Source of the DNA: Aldrovandia affinis
Taxonomy: Eukaryota; Chordata; Actinopteri; Notacanthiformes; Halosauridae
Assembly: GCA_029706075.1 (NCBI GenBank)
Contig: JAINUG010000015.1
Coordinates: 1,769,715-1,833,714, forward strand
Reading direction: 5' to 3'
Length of the DNA: 64,000 nt
Shown: positions 36,527-49,836 of the stretch, in pieces
Layout: every line of letters begins with the position of its first letter
Position numbering within the stretch: position 1 is the stretch's first letter
Position numbers and translations under genes: made by a program
Notes under the pieces: model-generated
Told to the model about the DNA's origin: nothing
Seen by the model: only the letters and a program-made list of their open reading frames with translations
The model's database searches: none

Positions 36527-36886
36527 GGCGGCACGGTGGTGCAGTGGATAGCACTGTCGCCTCACAGCAAGAAGGTCTCGGGTTCGAATCCAGGCCGGGG
36601 GCCTTTCTGTGTGGAGTTTGCATGTTCTCCCCGTGTTCGCGTGGGTTTCCTCCGGGTACGCCGGTTTCTTCCCACAGTCCAAAGACATGCACGTTAGGCT
36701 AATTGGAGAGTCTAAATTGCCCGTAGGTATGAGTGTGTGAGTGAATGGTGTGTGTGCCCTGCGATGGATTGGCGACCTGTCCAGGGTGTATTCCTGCCTC
36801 TCGCCCGGAACGCATGCTGGGATAGGCTCCAGCCCCCCGCGACCCTGACCAGGAATAAGCGGCTTAGACAATGGATGGATGGATGG
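36527..36886 (+). repeat. full-length tRNA-derived SINE with 12-bp duplication
   Basis: Head GGCGGCACGGTGGTGCAGTG with a GGTTCGAATCC B box, a conserved body (CCACAGTCCAAAGACATGCA, GGCTAATTGGAGA), and a 3' end of (ATGG)n. ATGTTAACAGGG is duplicated at 36515-36526 and 36887-36898. The last 50 bases resemble the 3' end of the RTE LINE at 17582-17632. Minus-strand ORFs over it are not genes. Confidence 0.93.
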
Positions 36887-36898
36887 ATGTTAACAGGG

Positions 36899-38020
36899 CC
36901 TTAATGACCAGTCATGGAGGTTTGGGAGACCCAATCACTAGGTCTGAGATTCAAGAGGCAATTATGCCCAGGCAACATGACATGTTGCTGGGCCCAGGCT
37001 GATCCTTGCCCCAGTGGAATTTTATAAAAAGTTTATAGGCCCACTGTCTCCACTGCTGCGGGGGGTTGTTAAATGAATCATACTCTATCAGACAGCTGCC
37101 TGCTACCTTAAATCACACTTTAATTTCCCATTTACTCAGAAAAGCTTCTCTGTGAATCATATAGAAGGTTTCCCTTTTAAATGTTGATTCTAAATTCCTA
37201 AGAGCCAAGGCAAGTGGCTTGAGGGTACACTTCCTCATTTGATTTCCACTGGTCAAACAGGTTTCATAAAAAACTATTTTTTCTATTTGAGGAGACTGTT
37301 CAATATTATTTATTTATCTTCAATGCCCCCTGAGCCCTGAGATTGTCTTGTCACTACACACTGAAAAGGCACTTCATAAGGTTGATTGGACCTACAGTAT
37401 ATATTTTTGCTTTCCATACATTTGGATTCTCTTTGTGTAGATTAAGTTGCTTTACTCAGCACCCATAGCTTCTATAAATACAAACAACACATGTTCTGTA
37501 TATATTTCTGACTTCAGAGGGAAACAGGGCATGGGTGCTCTTTATCTCCACTGCTATTTGACCTCTAGCCATGTTATTGTGTGAGTCACAAGCATTTAGG
37601 GGTATCTTGTGTGGAGGTTTGATTCCTAAAGTTTCTTTATATACAGCTGGCCTTCTGCTGTATATTTATAATCCTTTGTCATCCCTCCCGCCAGGCAGAA
37701 AACACTCAAGATGCAAGCTTAAACCACAGTAAGGGAGTTATTCACAAGGTTTCTCAATACCAGATGTCAACAGTCAGCAATTCCAAAGAGGGTAATCATT
37801 TTAAGAGGCCTGGAGATTAAAATATTTGTGAACCTTTGTTCTTAAGTATTATCATAAAATAGAGCAAGTGAAAGTGGAAGTCTGGTGCTATCCCACTTGT
37901 GTGAATTTCCCTACTTTTCAGTGCTATCCACTCATTGTATAAGCCATTCATCTTTTATGGAAAATGATTTGCCATCCAGTGCAAGGTAAATGCCAATAAA
38001 TACTAAGGTATTCTGAGTGA
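36899..38020. other. no gene seen
   Basis: Unassigned AT-rich sequence. Confidence 0.45.
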
Positions 38021-38024
38021 TCAC

Positions 38025-38275
38025 CTGAAGCATTTCTATCCTGATGAGAGTGGTCTGTTCCAGGATGACAATGCCCCCATCCACAGGGCATGAGTGGTCA
38101 CTGAATGGTTTGATAAGCATGAAGCCAATGTAGATAATGTATGTCTCAGTCACCAGATCTCAACCCAGTTGAACACTTATGGGAGATTCTGGAGAGATGC
38201 CTGAGACAGAATTTTCCACCACCATCAACAAAACACCAATATGTTGACGTTTCCTTTATTTTGGCAGTTAACTGT
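38025..38275 (+). pseudogene. Tc1-like transposase fragment and right end
   Basis: The plus strand reads FQDDNAPIH (second-Asp region) and then, after frameshifts, a Q-L-N...GRFW region matching the PDLNPIE...LW block. GTTTCCTTTATTTTGGCAGT at 38250 resembles a Tc1 terminal repeat. No N-terminus is present. Confidence 0.65.
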
Positions 38276-39350
38276 ATTTTATAAATGCGTTTAATGAATG
38301 CCTTCCAAATGACTGTACATGGTGGAGAAATCGTTTTTTACTTTGTTTGAAAAAACAAAGACATTTCACACTGTGTGCATATATACAGTCAACCCATTCT
38401 GGTTGTGCTGGTTTCTAAATATTTAATCAAACGGTGATTTAATCAGTTCTGCAGTTCCTGGCAATGGCTTGTTCCCTACAATAACAATAGCAATAGCAAC
38501 AGTCTGGATTACGCCCTGTGGCACAACTCACACAGGACCATCCCTTGCGATCACAGATCACAGGATGAAGTGTGAGGTGTGTCCATTTGAAACCTTATGC
38601 ATCTGAACATCTGCTTTCAGCAATGAAATGGCACATACAGTCAACCAAGATGAAGTCATGCTGCTGGATGGGGAAGGACTCGACATGTAAGTTGAGCTTG
38701 TGGAAGAAAGTGAGCTGGACTTGACCACCTGCATGCGCTGTGATGTGCATATGGGGACAGAGTAAGAAAAGGATACTCTTCACCCTTAAATGGCAGATGG
38801 TGTGAGCCCCTTACCTTTGACCACTGATTTTGAGACTCCCCTCCTTTCAGCCCCGGAGCTTAGTCACTGTCTCCATTAGACTCTCCTGTTACAAACTGAC
38901 TGGATTGTGCTTCAGCCTGTGTGTGCGTATCCATGCACAATCATAATCACACACACATTTGTGCTTTCAGTAGAAATAGTAACCCACCCTGGGTAGGGAA
39001 GGATACCATAAGTCAGTACTGAAGCAAAAAAAATTAAATCAATATAAAATGTATGGAGAAAACAATTTGTAAAAAAAAATCTTAGCAGATTTATACTTAA
39101 ACAATGATGCAATAGTTAAAGGAATTAAACAATGTTTTACCATGAATCAATGTGCATCAGTCTGATTAGAAAACAGAAGTTGAATTCGGAAGGTGAAATG
39201 GGGGTGAATTGTGGATTCACGGGAGGAATGGAAGAATGATTGAACCCGCGTGTGGTTGTGGAGGAAGAAGAGAACGTTGTCTTTTGCGTGTATTGCTGGT
39301 GGGGAGTGGGAGAAGGCTCCCGGTGGATATAGCATTAATTTTCCTGCCAA
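38276..39350. other. no gene assigned
   Basis: A minus-strand open frame at 38595-38783 (62 codons) has no recognised domain, and nothing marks it as an exon. Confidence 0.4.
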
Positions 39351-40250
39351 GCTAGCACGGAGGTGCAAGTATTATGGGCAGTAGCGAATGAGTGTGTATG
39401 TGTCTTTTTGTTTTTTTTGCATTCATCTGTTGGAGCTTTTGTTAACTGCGGTGAGTGTGCGACGGTGTACCTGAGTCTGGCCGGGCGACGAGGAAGAGCA
39501 GCACTTCAGGACCATGGAGGAAAACCACAGCAAGCAAGCCGTGATGACGGAGGTGGGTGGGAATCCCAGGGTAGAGAACTTGCAAAAATCAGCTCCCGCA
39601 AGACAGCAAAGGGCCCAGTCGTGCCAAGTGTGTGCCTGTGCATGTTAACATGGTGAAAGCCGCTGTCACTCCTCCTCTAGTAACTGTTGTCCAGCCAGTG
39701 TTGAGGTGTGGAGCCAGAGTGGGGAGTGTGGCCACACGGGAAAGGGTGCCCAACCTTCGCCGGACCAGATCCAGATGAAAAATACACTTAAGAGTTTCTG
39801 TTTATTTTTTTGTTTATATTTTGGGGGGAAGCTAGGGCTGACAGAAGTGGCACAGCCCAACACAATCTCCCCCTGTGTTTTTTTCTTTGCTTCTTTTGCT
39901 TGTGTGGTGTAGCTGCGGGTGTGAGTGAATGCCCCAATTGTTAGTCTATTGTTTTGAGGGGAAAGGGGAGAAATAAGGGGGTGGCGGGACCTATAGGAGT
40001 GATTGGGAAGGGTAGCTAGCAACGGCTAGTGTGGGGGCCCATTGCGTGTATACTCCCTTAAAGTGTGTGAGGAGTGAGAAGTGTGCTGTGTAGAGTGCAG
40101 TGTGCATAAGTGGGTTAAGCAGGTTACTGCCTTGGGGGTGACTGAGGTGAAGCTTACCTGCCCTGCTTCTATGGATCACGGGCTTCACCTGCTACAGGGG
40201 GAGGGTTACTGTTGAAGGGGAAACCAAGGGGATTGGGGTCAGGGTGTGAG
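39351..40250 (+). other. G-rich block with two short tandem ORFs, unassigned
   Basis: This block is richer in G and less decayed-looking than its surroundings. An ORF at 39514-39648 (44 codons, MEENHSKQAV) is followed one base later by another at 39650-39778 (42 codons, MVKAAVTPPL, ending in an arginine-rich run). These could be scraps of a retroelement leader and polyprotein, or a decayed gene. No catalytic motif was recognised. Confidence 0.3.
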
Positions 40251-40990
40251 CAGCTCTCTGTCCTATTTGAATGATTTTTTACAAATAATCAGTGTACCGT
40301 GTCTGTATGCTGTTTGGGTTGTCATGGGGGTGGAATCCTGAAATGCAAAGGAAAGGGAATCTTATTGGAGGGTGGCTGGGATTTGTCAATCAATCAGAAC
40401 CTTTATTTATGCAGGGAAGCCCAACTGAGACTGAAGCCGCAGTTGTAGTGGCACCCTGCTACAAGGCACTGATACCATCTCTGACATCTTGCCCCGCACC
40501 TGACACCGACATTGACTTCCCTGGAAACCAGATGTCTTTGGAACCCGGAGGTTACAATTGTAAATAATGACGTCATCGTAAAGATGAATGATAGTCAACA
40601 GTCCAGAACCCACAATGTGGCTTCAATTTTGGTACAATCAAGGTTCGTTAGAAAAGGGAACCAAATGATAAATGAACTGGAACTTCTCCTTTAGTTGGGG
40701 CTGTTTCACTTCAAGCTTATGCATGGACATCTAATGGAAGAAGCGATGGTATCAGTTTATTGATTTCCAGAGAATCAACCATCTGGCTGCTGGAGAAGAC
40801 ATGAGTGCCGAGGGCAGTCACCGGCACAGAATTTGCACAGGTTTTGTCTCGGTGATGACATTGAGATGCCAGTAACTCACACATGACTGGGCAGGTTACT
40901 TCCATCTCAATCTTGCCTGGCTAATTCCCTCATAAAGGAACTTCACCCAAAACCTTAAATTGTGCTTTACCTTTATATTAATTTGTTTTA
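40251..40990. other. no gene seen
   Basis: Unassigned sequence before a LINE 3' end. Confidence 0.4.
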
Positions 40991-40994
40991 ATAC

Positions 40995-42230
40995 ACAAGC
41001 TAATATTTTATTTATTTGATAGGGACAATACACAGAAATCAACATTTTCCATCAACATTTTCCACAGATGGATCTACTGTATTTAAGAGTGCCGGATTTA
41101 GCCAAAGAGCTAGTTTTCATCTGCAGTCCCTGAGCAGGTAAAAAAACGGGTATAATCATGTAACATATAACAGCAGTACATTATTGCAACAGACAAGCAC
41201 ATAGCAGTTGAGGACAAAAAGCATATAATAGCAACAAGGAACATAACATATAATAGCAGTATTTAACATAAAATATAATAACAACATATAACAGCAAGGA
41301 ACAGCACACAAAAGATTGCATGATTGCAGTGCTGATTTTCCTTAAGCTACTGTATATGTTAAGTTTACCTTTGAACAACTTATAGGTTGTACTGTTGACA
41401 CAATCCCCTCTAGTGGTTGACCTTGTCTGGCTGGAGTAGGTTTTCTGTTTGACAAATGTATTGAGTGGTGCAGGGGCCAAACCATGAAGAGAAAACAATG
41501 CAGGAATCTGTTAGTTTTGTGAAATTCTCCCAACTCGGGAGGATGTACTTCACTAGGATACTACAGTGATGATGTCTGTTTTCTGTCAAAAACTTCACGT
41601 TTTTGAATTTAATCTCAACATTGGTTATTCCTGCTTGTGACCAGCTTGTAAGGCAATACCCTCAATACCTGGGAAAACATTGATTCCATATAGAACTTGG
41701 AGGCATTAGTGGTAAGGTAATTTCTAATATGTCTAAAATTTGCCAGGTTGAATTTAACCATGTTGACCACCCTTTTGGTCTGTTTTTAAAATAAACATTT
41801 GAGTCTAAAATAATGCTAAGATATTTAAGATCAAGTAACACCTTAAGCTCTTAACCTTTCCGCTATTATTTAGATGGCTGGTTGATAGACTTCAGTTGTT
41901 TGCTTTGAGAAGAACATGCTTACAATTTGCTTACATTCAGTTGCAGACATGAATGTTTAACCAGTTAGATATGTGGACCATAGCTCAGGTTCATTCATGT
42001 GCAGCTTACTGTCTGTTCTTTGCATGCACATAGATCATAGTATCGTCAGCATACTTTTGAATTTCAACAGTAGGGCAAACAAGGGGCAGGCCATTTCCTG
42101 ATAGTGGGCCTAATATAGACCCTTGTGGGACCCTAATAGTACAGTTGAGGGCTGCAAATTGAATGCTCTGACATGTTTTCTGTTTGTCAAGTAGGATTCC
42201 ATTCATTTCAGCACATCACAGGAGAAATTG
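40995..42230 (-). mobile_element. L2-like LINE fragment, minus strand
   Basis: On the minus strand the reverse transcriptase motif RVPQGSILGP (about 42110-42140) is followed by the catalytic YADDTMIY (about 42025-42050). The rest is degraded down to a 3' tail near 40995-41045 (TATTTATTTGATAGGGACAA on the plus strand). The 5' part and endonuclease are missing, as in the usual 5'-truncated copy. Stops and frameshifts make it dead. Confidence 0.75.
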
Positions 42231-42970
42231 AAGTCTGACAATTAATGGATGAGCCAAATTCCCCCCACCCGGGATTAATAAAGGCTGTCTTATATCTGTG
42301 TGATAGCCTCTGCTTTGCATATATTTGTTGTGCCTCATTTACCTAAGTGTTCCAGTGACCATTCTACCCCCTAAAAGCCACAGTAAAGCAGAACAGATCT
42401 AGCACTGGTTGGCTGATCATTCACTGGTTGGCTGACTCAGGGGTGGATCTCTGCATAGGCCAGCTAGACCCAGGTCTCGAAGGGCCCAAAATGATGGGGG
42501 GGGGTGGAGTGGAAATATTTGAACTTATTATTTTTTAATCAATTTAATTATAATTATGTAATTTCACTCTGTGCGTGCTCTTTCCTGATTCACCAGTCAT
42601 CTGTTGCATTAGCAGAATCTGGCCAATTGTGTCCCATCATTGCAAACTCCCAGTAATAGTTGACTAATGACATAGCAGAGGCTTGATCCTGCAAGTATAG
42701 GACCGAGCCTGTCCTTTTCAAAAGTGTCTTTACTGATTGAGCAATTCAGAAGAAAAATATAGTTTTTTGGAAGACTATATGACTAAATATCCAGCCTTAT
42801 TCAATATAGAAGGCCTCCTTCATGTTAATCAACAGTTGCCATATTTTAAATGTAGAGAACCTTTCTGTGGCATGTCAAGTGTTTTGTTCAAGTGTTTGAA
42901 ATAATTATAGTGTATTACAATAATTATGGACATTCCGAATATTTGTTTACACTGATATTTAATTTTCTTA
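42231..42970. other. no gene seen
   Basis: AT-rich sequence with a short G run at 42497-42505. Confidence 0.45.
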
Positions 42971-42984
42971 AATTGTGAGTTGTG

Positions 42985-43368
42985 GCCTCCCGCGTGGTCC
43001 AGTGGTTACAACGTCCGACGCTGGCCACGGAGACCGGGGTTGAATTCCCCGTCTTGCCAAGTGTCGGCTTTGGCCGGGAGTGCCACCAGGGGGCGGCGAT
43101 TGGCTGTCCGCCCCAGGGAGGGGGAGGAAGCCGACGTGACGTTCGCTGCGTAGAGTGGCCCTGTAAGTACCGGGGTTCGGTCGACGGCTTGGCGAGTGAC
43201 GTCTCGGAAGAGGCGTCACTTCGCCTTCGTCACTACCGGTCGCAGGACTACGGCAGCGAACTCACATTACTAGGGGGGGATTGACGTAAAAATAGCGGGT
43301 CTAATTGGCTACCAAATTGGGAGAAAATGGGATAAAATCAGAAACAAATAAAAAAAAATTTAAAAAAA
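42985..43368 (+). repeat. tRNA-derived SINE with 14-bp duplication
   Basis: Head GCCTCCCGCGTGGTCCAGTG, body with TGGCTGTCCGCCCCAGGG, and a tail of TAATTGGCTACCAAATTGGG plus poly-A. AATTGTGAGTTGTG flanks it exactly at 42971-42984 and 43369-43382, so this copy is recent and its borders are certain. Confidence 0.93.
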
Positions 43369-43382
43369 AATTGTGAGTTGTG

Positions 43383-44916
43383 AAACCTAGCAAATGAAAT
43401 CCATTCTTTTTGAGAAATAGCATATGCTACAATCATTCAGAGAGAATATTGTGACAGAGGAATTTCTGGGGGACTTAATTTCACTTGTAATAGGACACAA
43501 AGAATGTGCCTTTCTGTGGAAGAGGTACTGCAGATATTTAAAAAATGTAACAAAAAATTATTATCTAGAAAATAGAAAAGGACGTCTGAATATAAAGTTC
43601 ATCAGGCAGTTAAGCAAGAAGAAACAGCATCAGGTAGGAAAGTGTAACAAGTATGAGCATGAAAAAGTGAAAGTAAAACCTTTTAGGGTAATGCATGAAT
43701 GCTGAATTGACATTCTTGTACAAAGGAATTGAAATTGCTTCATGATTAAACTGGTGCATTCAAATGAAAGGCATAAAATTAAATTTGAGATTTTCTGTAA
43801 TGTTACCCTTTAAATTGTGCTCCACGTTATCTGCTCTCAAGACCTGCTGCTGCTTGGTGTGTAGCTTCCGGGTAACGTCTCGGAAAGTTACTAGGTATGT
43901 CCAAACCCCTGCCAGATAATTAAAAACTGCCATGGAATCTCTGTTCAGGTTTAAGAGAGGAAATGTAAAGTCTACATACTGAAAGTACACGGCATGAATT
44001 GACACTACAACTAAAAGGTATGTGTGTCAAAATGAGCTGTTTCACAAAGGAATACCATCACTGTGGGTTTCATTTCCTGCCTGTGTAAAAATTACCCGAA
44101 GTGTAGACCACCTGCTTCCCTCCTGCCCCCACTGAACTACTGGAGGGCTTTGACTCTGTGGTTACAGACACAGTAAGGTAATGAGTACAACAGACTAAAA
44201 AAAGAGAATACTTTTCCACCCAGTCACTGCTGATGGCACTTATTCACTGGCGAGGGTGTTTCGCGACTGCTCCCACATGACACACTGGACCTCTGCATTC
44301 TGCTGAAAAAGGCCCAACCCATAGTCTCTTGAAACAGTTTTTTTATTCTGAAACACTTTCCAAGAAATAGCTAATCTGATTCTGTGATTGGAATTTTACA
44401 TGTGACTACTAATAAGGTAATGTATTTATTTAACACCGGACACTAGAGAATCAAATCGATTTGTATATGTCACATGGTATGCTTTGTACATTAAAAACAT
44501 ACAAAAAATCAAACATGACAATGGTGGTAAAAACAGGAAATTCACAGGCATTGTCTTCACTGCAAGGAACAAAGTGGGGGAGGCCCCACACCACTGAGAC
44601 TCTTACTGTCAACTCTCAATGGATTGTAAATTAGAGCCCTGCCATTTTATCATACATATTACAATAACACACCTCACATGTAGCCTAAAATTACAAACCA
44701 TCACAATTTGGGTGCAAATTATAATTATATATAACATATTTACACTGTTATATTGTCATAAGTTTAATTTGATATAATCTGATTATATTAAAAACAAGTG
44801 TATGCATTCATCACAAAACCAGTTAGGTATCCACACAAGTCACACATGCACAATATTCAACACATAATAACCCCAGAGTGGCAACCTAATCCCCTTTTTA
44901 TATAGTATATACTGTA

Positions 44917-44951
<35 letters not shown>

Positions 44952-45280
44952 CTGTATATATATATGATTTATAATGAGAAACTGAGAAAACATTGGTCCA
45001 TTGGTTGCGTTAATTAAAAAAAAAGATTTTCCATCCATGTAATACTTCTGTTGCTCATGAAAAAGCAAGATGGGACAATACTAAGACCAGTGGCAGGCAG
45101 AATCAATCGCTGTCAGTAAATTTCACCATTCTCAAACATTTTATTTGAATCAATGTATGCCAGAAGCTCAAACCTGAAACTGGTAACCTAAATCTTACAT
45201 AAAAATGGAAACATGCCAGCACCTCAAGGGAACAGCACTCATGTGAAGAAACTTTGTGTGAAGAAACCGTGTGTCAGTTA
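43383..45280. other. no gene seen; one microsatellite
   Basis: Unassigned sequence with a (TG)n/(TA)n microsatellite at 44916-44965. ORFs at 43424-43705 and 43760-44005 show no known domain. Confidence 0.45.
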
Positions 45281-45284
45281 TTGC

Positions 45285-45500
45285 TGGCAGTGTAGCGTAA
45301 TGGTGTTGGAGCTGGGCTTGTAACTCAGAGGTTGCAGGTTCAATTCCCAGGTGGGGCACTGCTGTTGTACCCTTGAGCAAGGTACTTAACCTAAATTGCT
45401 TCAGTAAAATATCCAGCTGTATAAATGGATTGTATGTAAAGAAAAAATGTAAACTGTGTGAGTCGCTCTGGATAAGAGCGTCTGCTAAAATGCCTAAAAT
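45285..45500 (+). repeat. V-SINE-like tRNA-derived SINE
   Basis: A-box region CAGTGTAGCGTAATGGTGTT and a GGTTCAATTCC B box are followed by the V-SINE central block CCTTGAGCAAGGTACTTAAC. The tail GTCGCTCTGGATAAGAGCGT is shared with several fish retroposons. Confidence 0.8.
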
Positions 45501-47739
45501 GGAAAATGGAATTGCGTTTGTTTGTTTGCACCTTTGTTTAAAAACTCACAGTATTCGCATGGTAGGCTGCAGTCTAGTGTCTTAGGGGGCACTCTGATGA
45601 AAATTAAGAGAAAAAATTAATACATTTTATACAAGTAAGTGATGACTGAAGAGCCATCTGAGGACTAAAGAGTGAGTCCTTTCGGAGTCTAATTATTAAA
45701 ACATACCTGCGAGATCTCTTAAGGGCACCTAGAATTATGTGTTTGGTTGGATGTATCAAGAGCTCCTAAAAGGTTCATCTAATTTACGAGCTTGAATGAT
45801 ATCCAATCATATAAATTCCCTAAGGGCATGCTTAATACATAACAATGTCTAATTTCCAATTGTTTATTACCTTTTTACAGGCCAATCAAAATCTAAAATG
45901 AATGCTTCAATTAGATATGTTTTTAAGGCACTCCATCTGAAGACAAATCATGGCAAAACAAATGAAAACATCCAAATAACAAGCGGCATTCTAGAGTCGT
46001 GACGTGATCCACGTATCTCACTGTCACTCAAACCTTAATTTATAAAGACTGGACAGGATTCAATTCTGAGGACAGGAATGGACATTGCCATGTCAAGTCA
46101 CGGTTGGAGGTAAATCGTGCACATCAAACGAGGGAAGGGGTTCTTCTCATAATAACACCAGTGCAAGTGAGCTTTTGAACTCTTTCTCTTGTACAGGAAG
46201 CTGGGTAGACCTGAGATGCAGAAGTACACCAACCCGACCGCCTACCAGGCCATGTTTCCAGTGCATTGGATGAGTAGGCTCCATTGTGCTCAACATGTAG
46301 GTGCTGCTTTACTGTAAAGCAGCCTGAGCTGTACTGGAAAAGCATAACCTTCAGTCCTACACTAACTGCAGGAACACTTCATAGCCACATACACTGCATT
46401 TAATGGAATATTTGACTCATTTAAACATTATAAGACACATGCCAACTCTGATATGGTTTTTTTTCACTTTTACTGTACATCGTGGGTATTGAAACATGGG
46501 CCTCACAGAATCACAGGTTCCTCTTCTGGTTCTAATATATCTATGACCGATACCATCACAATATACATCTCTAATTCAGCATAGGGGGCCTCTGAAAACC
46601 CTTGCGGAGGTCTTTTGGACAGAAACATTAGTTTCAATGAAGTGAAATATGGCAAGAGTTGCTAGTGTGTGGGAGTTTTCCTTTCATCAGTATTATCCCT
46701 TACTCAAAGAACCTGCATTAAACATTTTAGGTGTATCGCATTTTATTTTGATACTAACATAGGGGACCTCAGAATGAACTGAACAATATAACAAAGGAAT
46801 TTATTGTTTCTGGATCTTCTCGGCTGCACAGTTCTGGGGTTAGAAACATGCTAGGCTTCAAAGGTCCCCTAGAAATACACAATTTAGAGTTTCCATCAAT
46901 TAAAACGTTCTCCAGAAGTCATCCTGATACAATTGTGGGTTAGGAAAACAACCACCTGTTTGATGTTTTTGTTTAAGTTGAAATGAAATGCAGCACCAAA
47001 AGTAATTTTAGCGACCGCATCAACCCTACGGTTACGGGACCCCAAACATTTACATAGAGGTTCTGGTCGAGTTTCATTTTGTCTCAACATAATGACCATT
47101 TTCTGTCCCAGTAAAACCGCAACCGCAATAATGTTCAGAAATTCAGATTTAATACAAACTGTTTGAGGCATTTTAGAAAAGCCGATGTTATGCTGGCAAG
47201 GTCTAGTTCACCCTGTGCTACTACAATGGTGCTTTTTAATATGTGGTCGTGAAATAAGAAAGCGTTGTTCTTGATTTATTTCATTTTAGGAAAGAACCTG
47301 GATTTTCTTTGCTTAACTGAGAACTGGTCTTAGCCAAGTGCAATTTATACTTTTGAACCAAACCACAGCATTTAAGGCTAGCTACATAGAGAAAGCATGT
47401 TGTGGTAGGGCGGTGGCTCAGCTAATATCCACTGCTCTGACCTAAATGTGAAGGAGGTCCTTGGTCAAAATACAGCCTCTTTTGAACAATTTTTTTAAAC
47501 TGGTGACCCCCTCCCCCCACCTGCCTGTTTTGATTATCCTCATTTACTGCCCGCCAAAACCCCACTCTGTGTTTAAACAAGCTATCTGAGACTCTGGCTC
47601 TATTACGTCTCCTGTGCACTGCTATGCTTCCATGAATCCACTCATGTGGACTTTCCTGCTCTGCAACAGATGCCCTTTGTCGTTTTGGGTTTCTACATCA
47701 TGGTGACTTTAACATTGCTTGGATAAGGCCCGTGTTATC
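45501..47739. other. no gene seen
   Basis: About 2.2 kb with only short chance ORFs and no recognised element. Confidence 0.45.
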
Positions 47740-48420
47740 TTAGCCTGTTGCAGGGAGGCTTGTCCATGCTTTCATTACCTCTAGGCTGGATTATTGTAAC
47801 ACTCTTTTTATTGGTCTTCCTGAAAAAAAATCCTTAAAAAAACTTCAGCAAGTATAGATCTGTGCTGAAAGGGATTTAACATGAACCAGTTTGTGAACAT
47901 ACATGTTTGCATCACCTCCCCATATGCTACTGTATTGATATTAAGATCCTCATGTTGACTTTTAAAGTTTTACATGGCTCTGCCCCATAGTTCCTCAGTG
48001 AGCTTGGTCATATGCGTAATTCAGAACACATTCTCTGTTCAGCTAAGTCGATCTCCCGACAGCCACCCCGCTGTAAACTCAATTATATGGGAGCAAGAGC
48101 ATTCTGCCATACAGCCCCCAACTGTGGAGAAATAGCATGTTATATAACACACTATGAAACTCCTCTATGGATTTTCACACTTTGGATACTTCATTAGGCT
48201 GCGCTCAAAGCAATTATTATTTTACATTTATTATTTTCATTATTTCAAGAGGCTTTTAAGTGTGTACATTTAAATTATTTAATGTAGTTTTAACCTAGAA
48301 AATGTTCATGTAGTTTTTAGTACAAAAGCATGTACTATTGTATAAAATGTACTATTTGGGACCCCCTCTAAAACGAGATGGTTCATCTCAAGGGGTTTAT
48401 CCTGTTTAATAAACAAATTT
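47740..48420 (+). mobile_element. LINE (L2/Rex1-like) C-terminal fragment
   Basis: A plus-strand translation reads SRLDYCNTLFIGLPEK near 47790-47825, then the HW-x-P / FK-x-LH-x-SAP block near 47910-47995. Both are typical of the region after the reverse transcriptase. AATAAA at 48409 suggests the 3' end. It is broken by frameshifts. Part of it (47906-48029) is copied at 49837. Confidence 0.7.
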
Positions 48421-48439
48421 CATTTATATATATATTTTA

Positions 48440-48830
48440 TAACTTTTTTGGCCAATTGGTGGCCAATTGTACTCTCTATTAATTCAATTCCCCCCCCACC
48501 CATCTCCCATGAGCCCACTACCTACAACTACAGGACCAGCCACTACCCTGGAACCGGCAGTGACAATGGCGATGAACCTGCCTCCTTCCAGACAGAACTC
48601 ACCTCGCCGTCACCAGTGACTCCAATACACTCCCACAGGGAAGCTTCTGTGCATGTGGCGACCTTGTGCTGGCTTTCCTCCCCCTTCCCCTTGGGTCAGG
48701 CAGCCAATTTCTGCCCCCGAGCAGGACTCCCGGCCAGAGCCAGGCTGGCTTAAGGCTATGGCACACTCTCCACTCTGCCTGGGTTACCGGGCCACAGGTC
48801 TTGCTTCAGTCCAAGATTAAATCAATCCCC
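48440..48830 (-). repeat. tRNA-derived SINE, degraded
   Basis: The reverse complement shows the same body and tail (ACAATTGGCCACCAATTGGC) as the other copies of this family. The head is poorly preserved, so the right border is approximate. Confidence 0.55.
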
Positions 48831-49089
48831 CTTCTCTACACCTCTGAATAATTTATTTGGCAACTGAAGGTGTCAGATGCCTGGCACTGCACTGGATTTA
48901 TAAGTTATGCAAATCTATGTTGAGATTTTGCATATCGTTGATCTGCCAAAGCTGACTTAATAAGTCAAAATAAAACAAAAAATGATATACTATGATTCAA
49001 CAGGTGAATGTTTCTAAAATATTCAGTGTTACTTTCAAGCCAAGTGTTCTGTCTCAACTATTAAATGGAGTTAATAAAACCTTTGGTAA

Positions 49090-49190
49090 TAATAATAATA
49101 TAATATATTCCATTTAGCAGACGCTTTTATCCAAAGCGACTTACAGTAATGAATGCATACATTTTTCAGTATATGTGGTCACAGTAGTAT
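49090..49190 (-). repeat. SINE 3' part, same family as 556-711
   Basis: A TATAATATATT run, CATTTAGCAGACGCTTTTAT, CCAAAGCGACTTACAG and GAATGCATACATTTTT occur in the same order as at 556-645. The tRNA head is absent. Confidence 0.7.
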
Positions 49191-49836
49191 TTCAGTATGC
49201 CATAGTATCCATCCATATGACGAGGATGACTGGATGAATCACTCGCAGCTGGTGAGCTGGGAACAGAGGAAGTGGAAATCTTACCTTTGAACTGACGATT
49301 GGGCTCAATCTGTTTTAATTTATTTTGCTTAAAATAAATGCCAATTAATTGAATAATCCGTTGGCGAGTAATCACAAAGCCTCCTCTTAATTGCGTCTCA
49401 CGCTGTAGCAATCTCTTTCTTCACGTCACATTAGAGACTGTAAATGACAATATGTGGTTTAATTGAGTCAAAAATCAACTGAATCATTTCAAATAGGCTA
49501 CATTTTTTACGTTAATCCCTCCATTAATTGGTAGCATACTAGCTTTGAGAAACACGCATTAAAGCCTAGAGAACAAAGCTTTTTCATGACCATTAAACTG
49601 CCTGATCTGCACAGATCATATTAATTATATTTATGTTAATATTTAGTCAATATTGAATTTGGGCACAGAGAACAAAGAGTGCATTTATCTGAAAGTTCAG
49701 ATAATTTGTAGATGTAAGAAAATACAACACAGTTTTGTAATGTAAAACAAATGCTATCACAAAATAAAATTGGGAAGCTATACCTATTGGTATTGATTAT
49801 TCACCAAATTAACCAGGTGATTCCCATTGAGATCTA
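49191..49836. other. no gene seen
   Basis: Unassigned AT-rich sequence. Confidence 0.45.

Noticed and set aside
36527-36600. Possible tRNA gene (A and B boxes)
   Set aside because: The boxes belong to a SINE head followed by its body and tail; no complete cloverleaf with acceptor stem was seen here or in the other SINE copies.
36426-36871. Overlapping 85-117-codon ORFs on both strands
   Set aside because: They lie over a tRNA-derived SINE whose borders are fixed by a 12-bp duplication.
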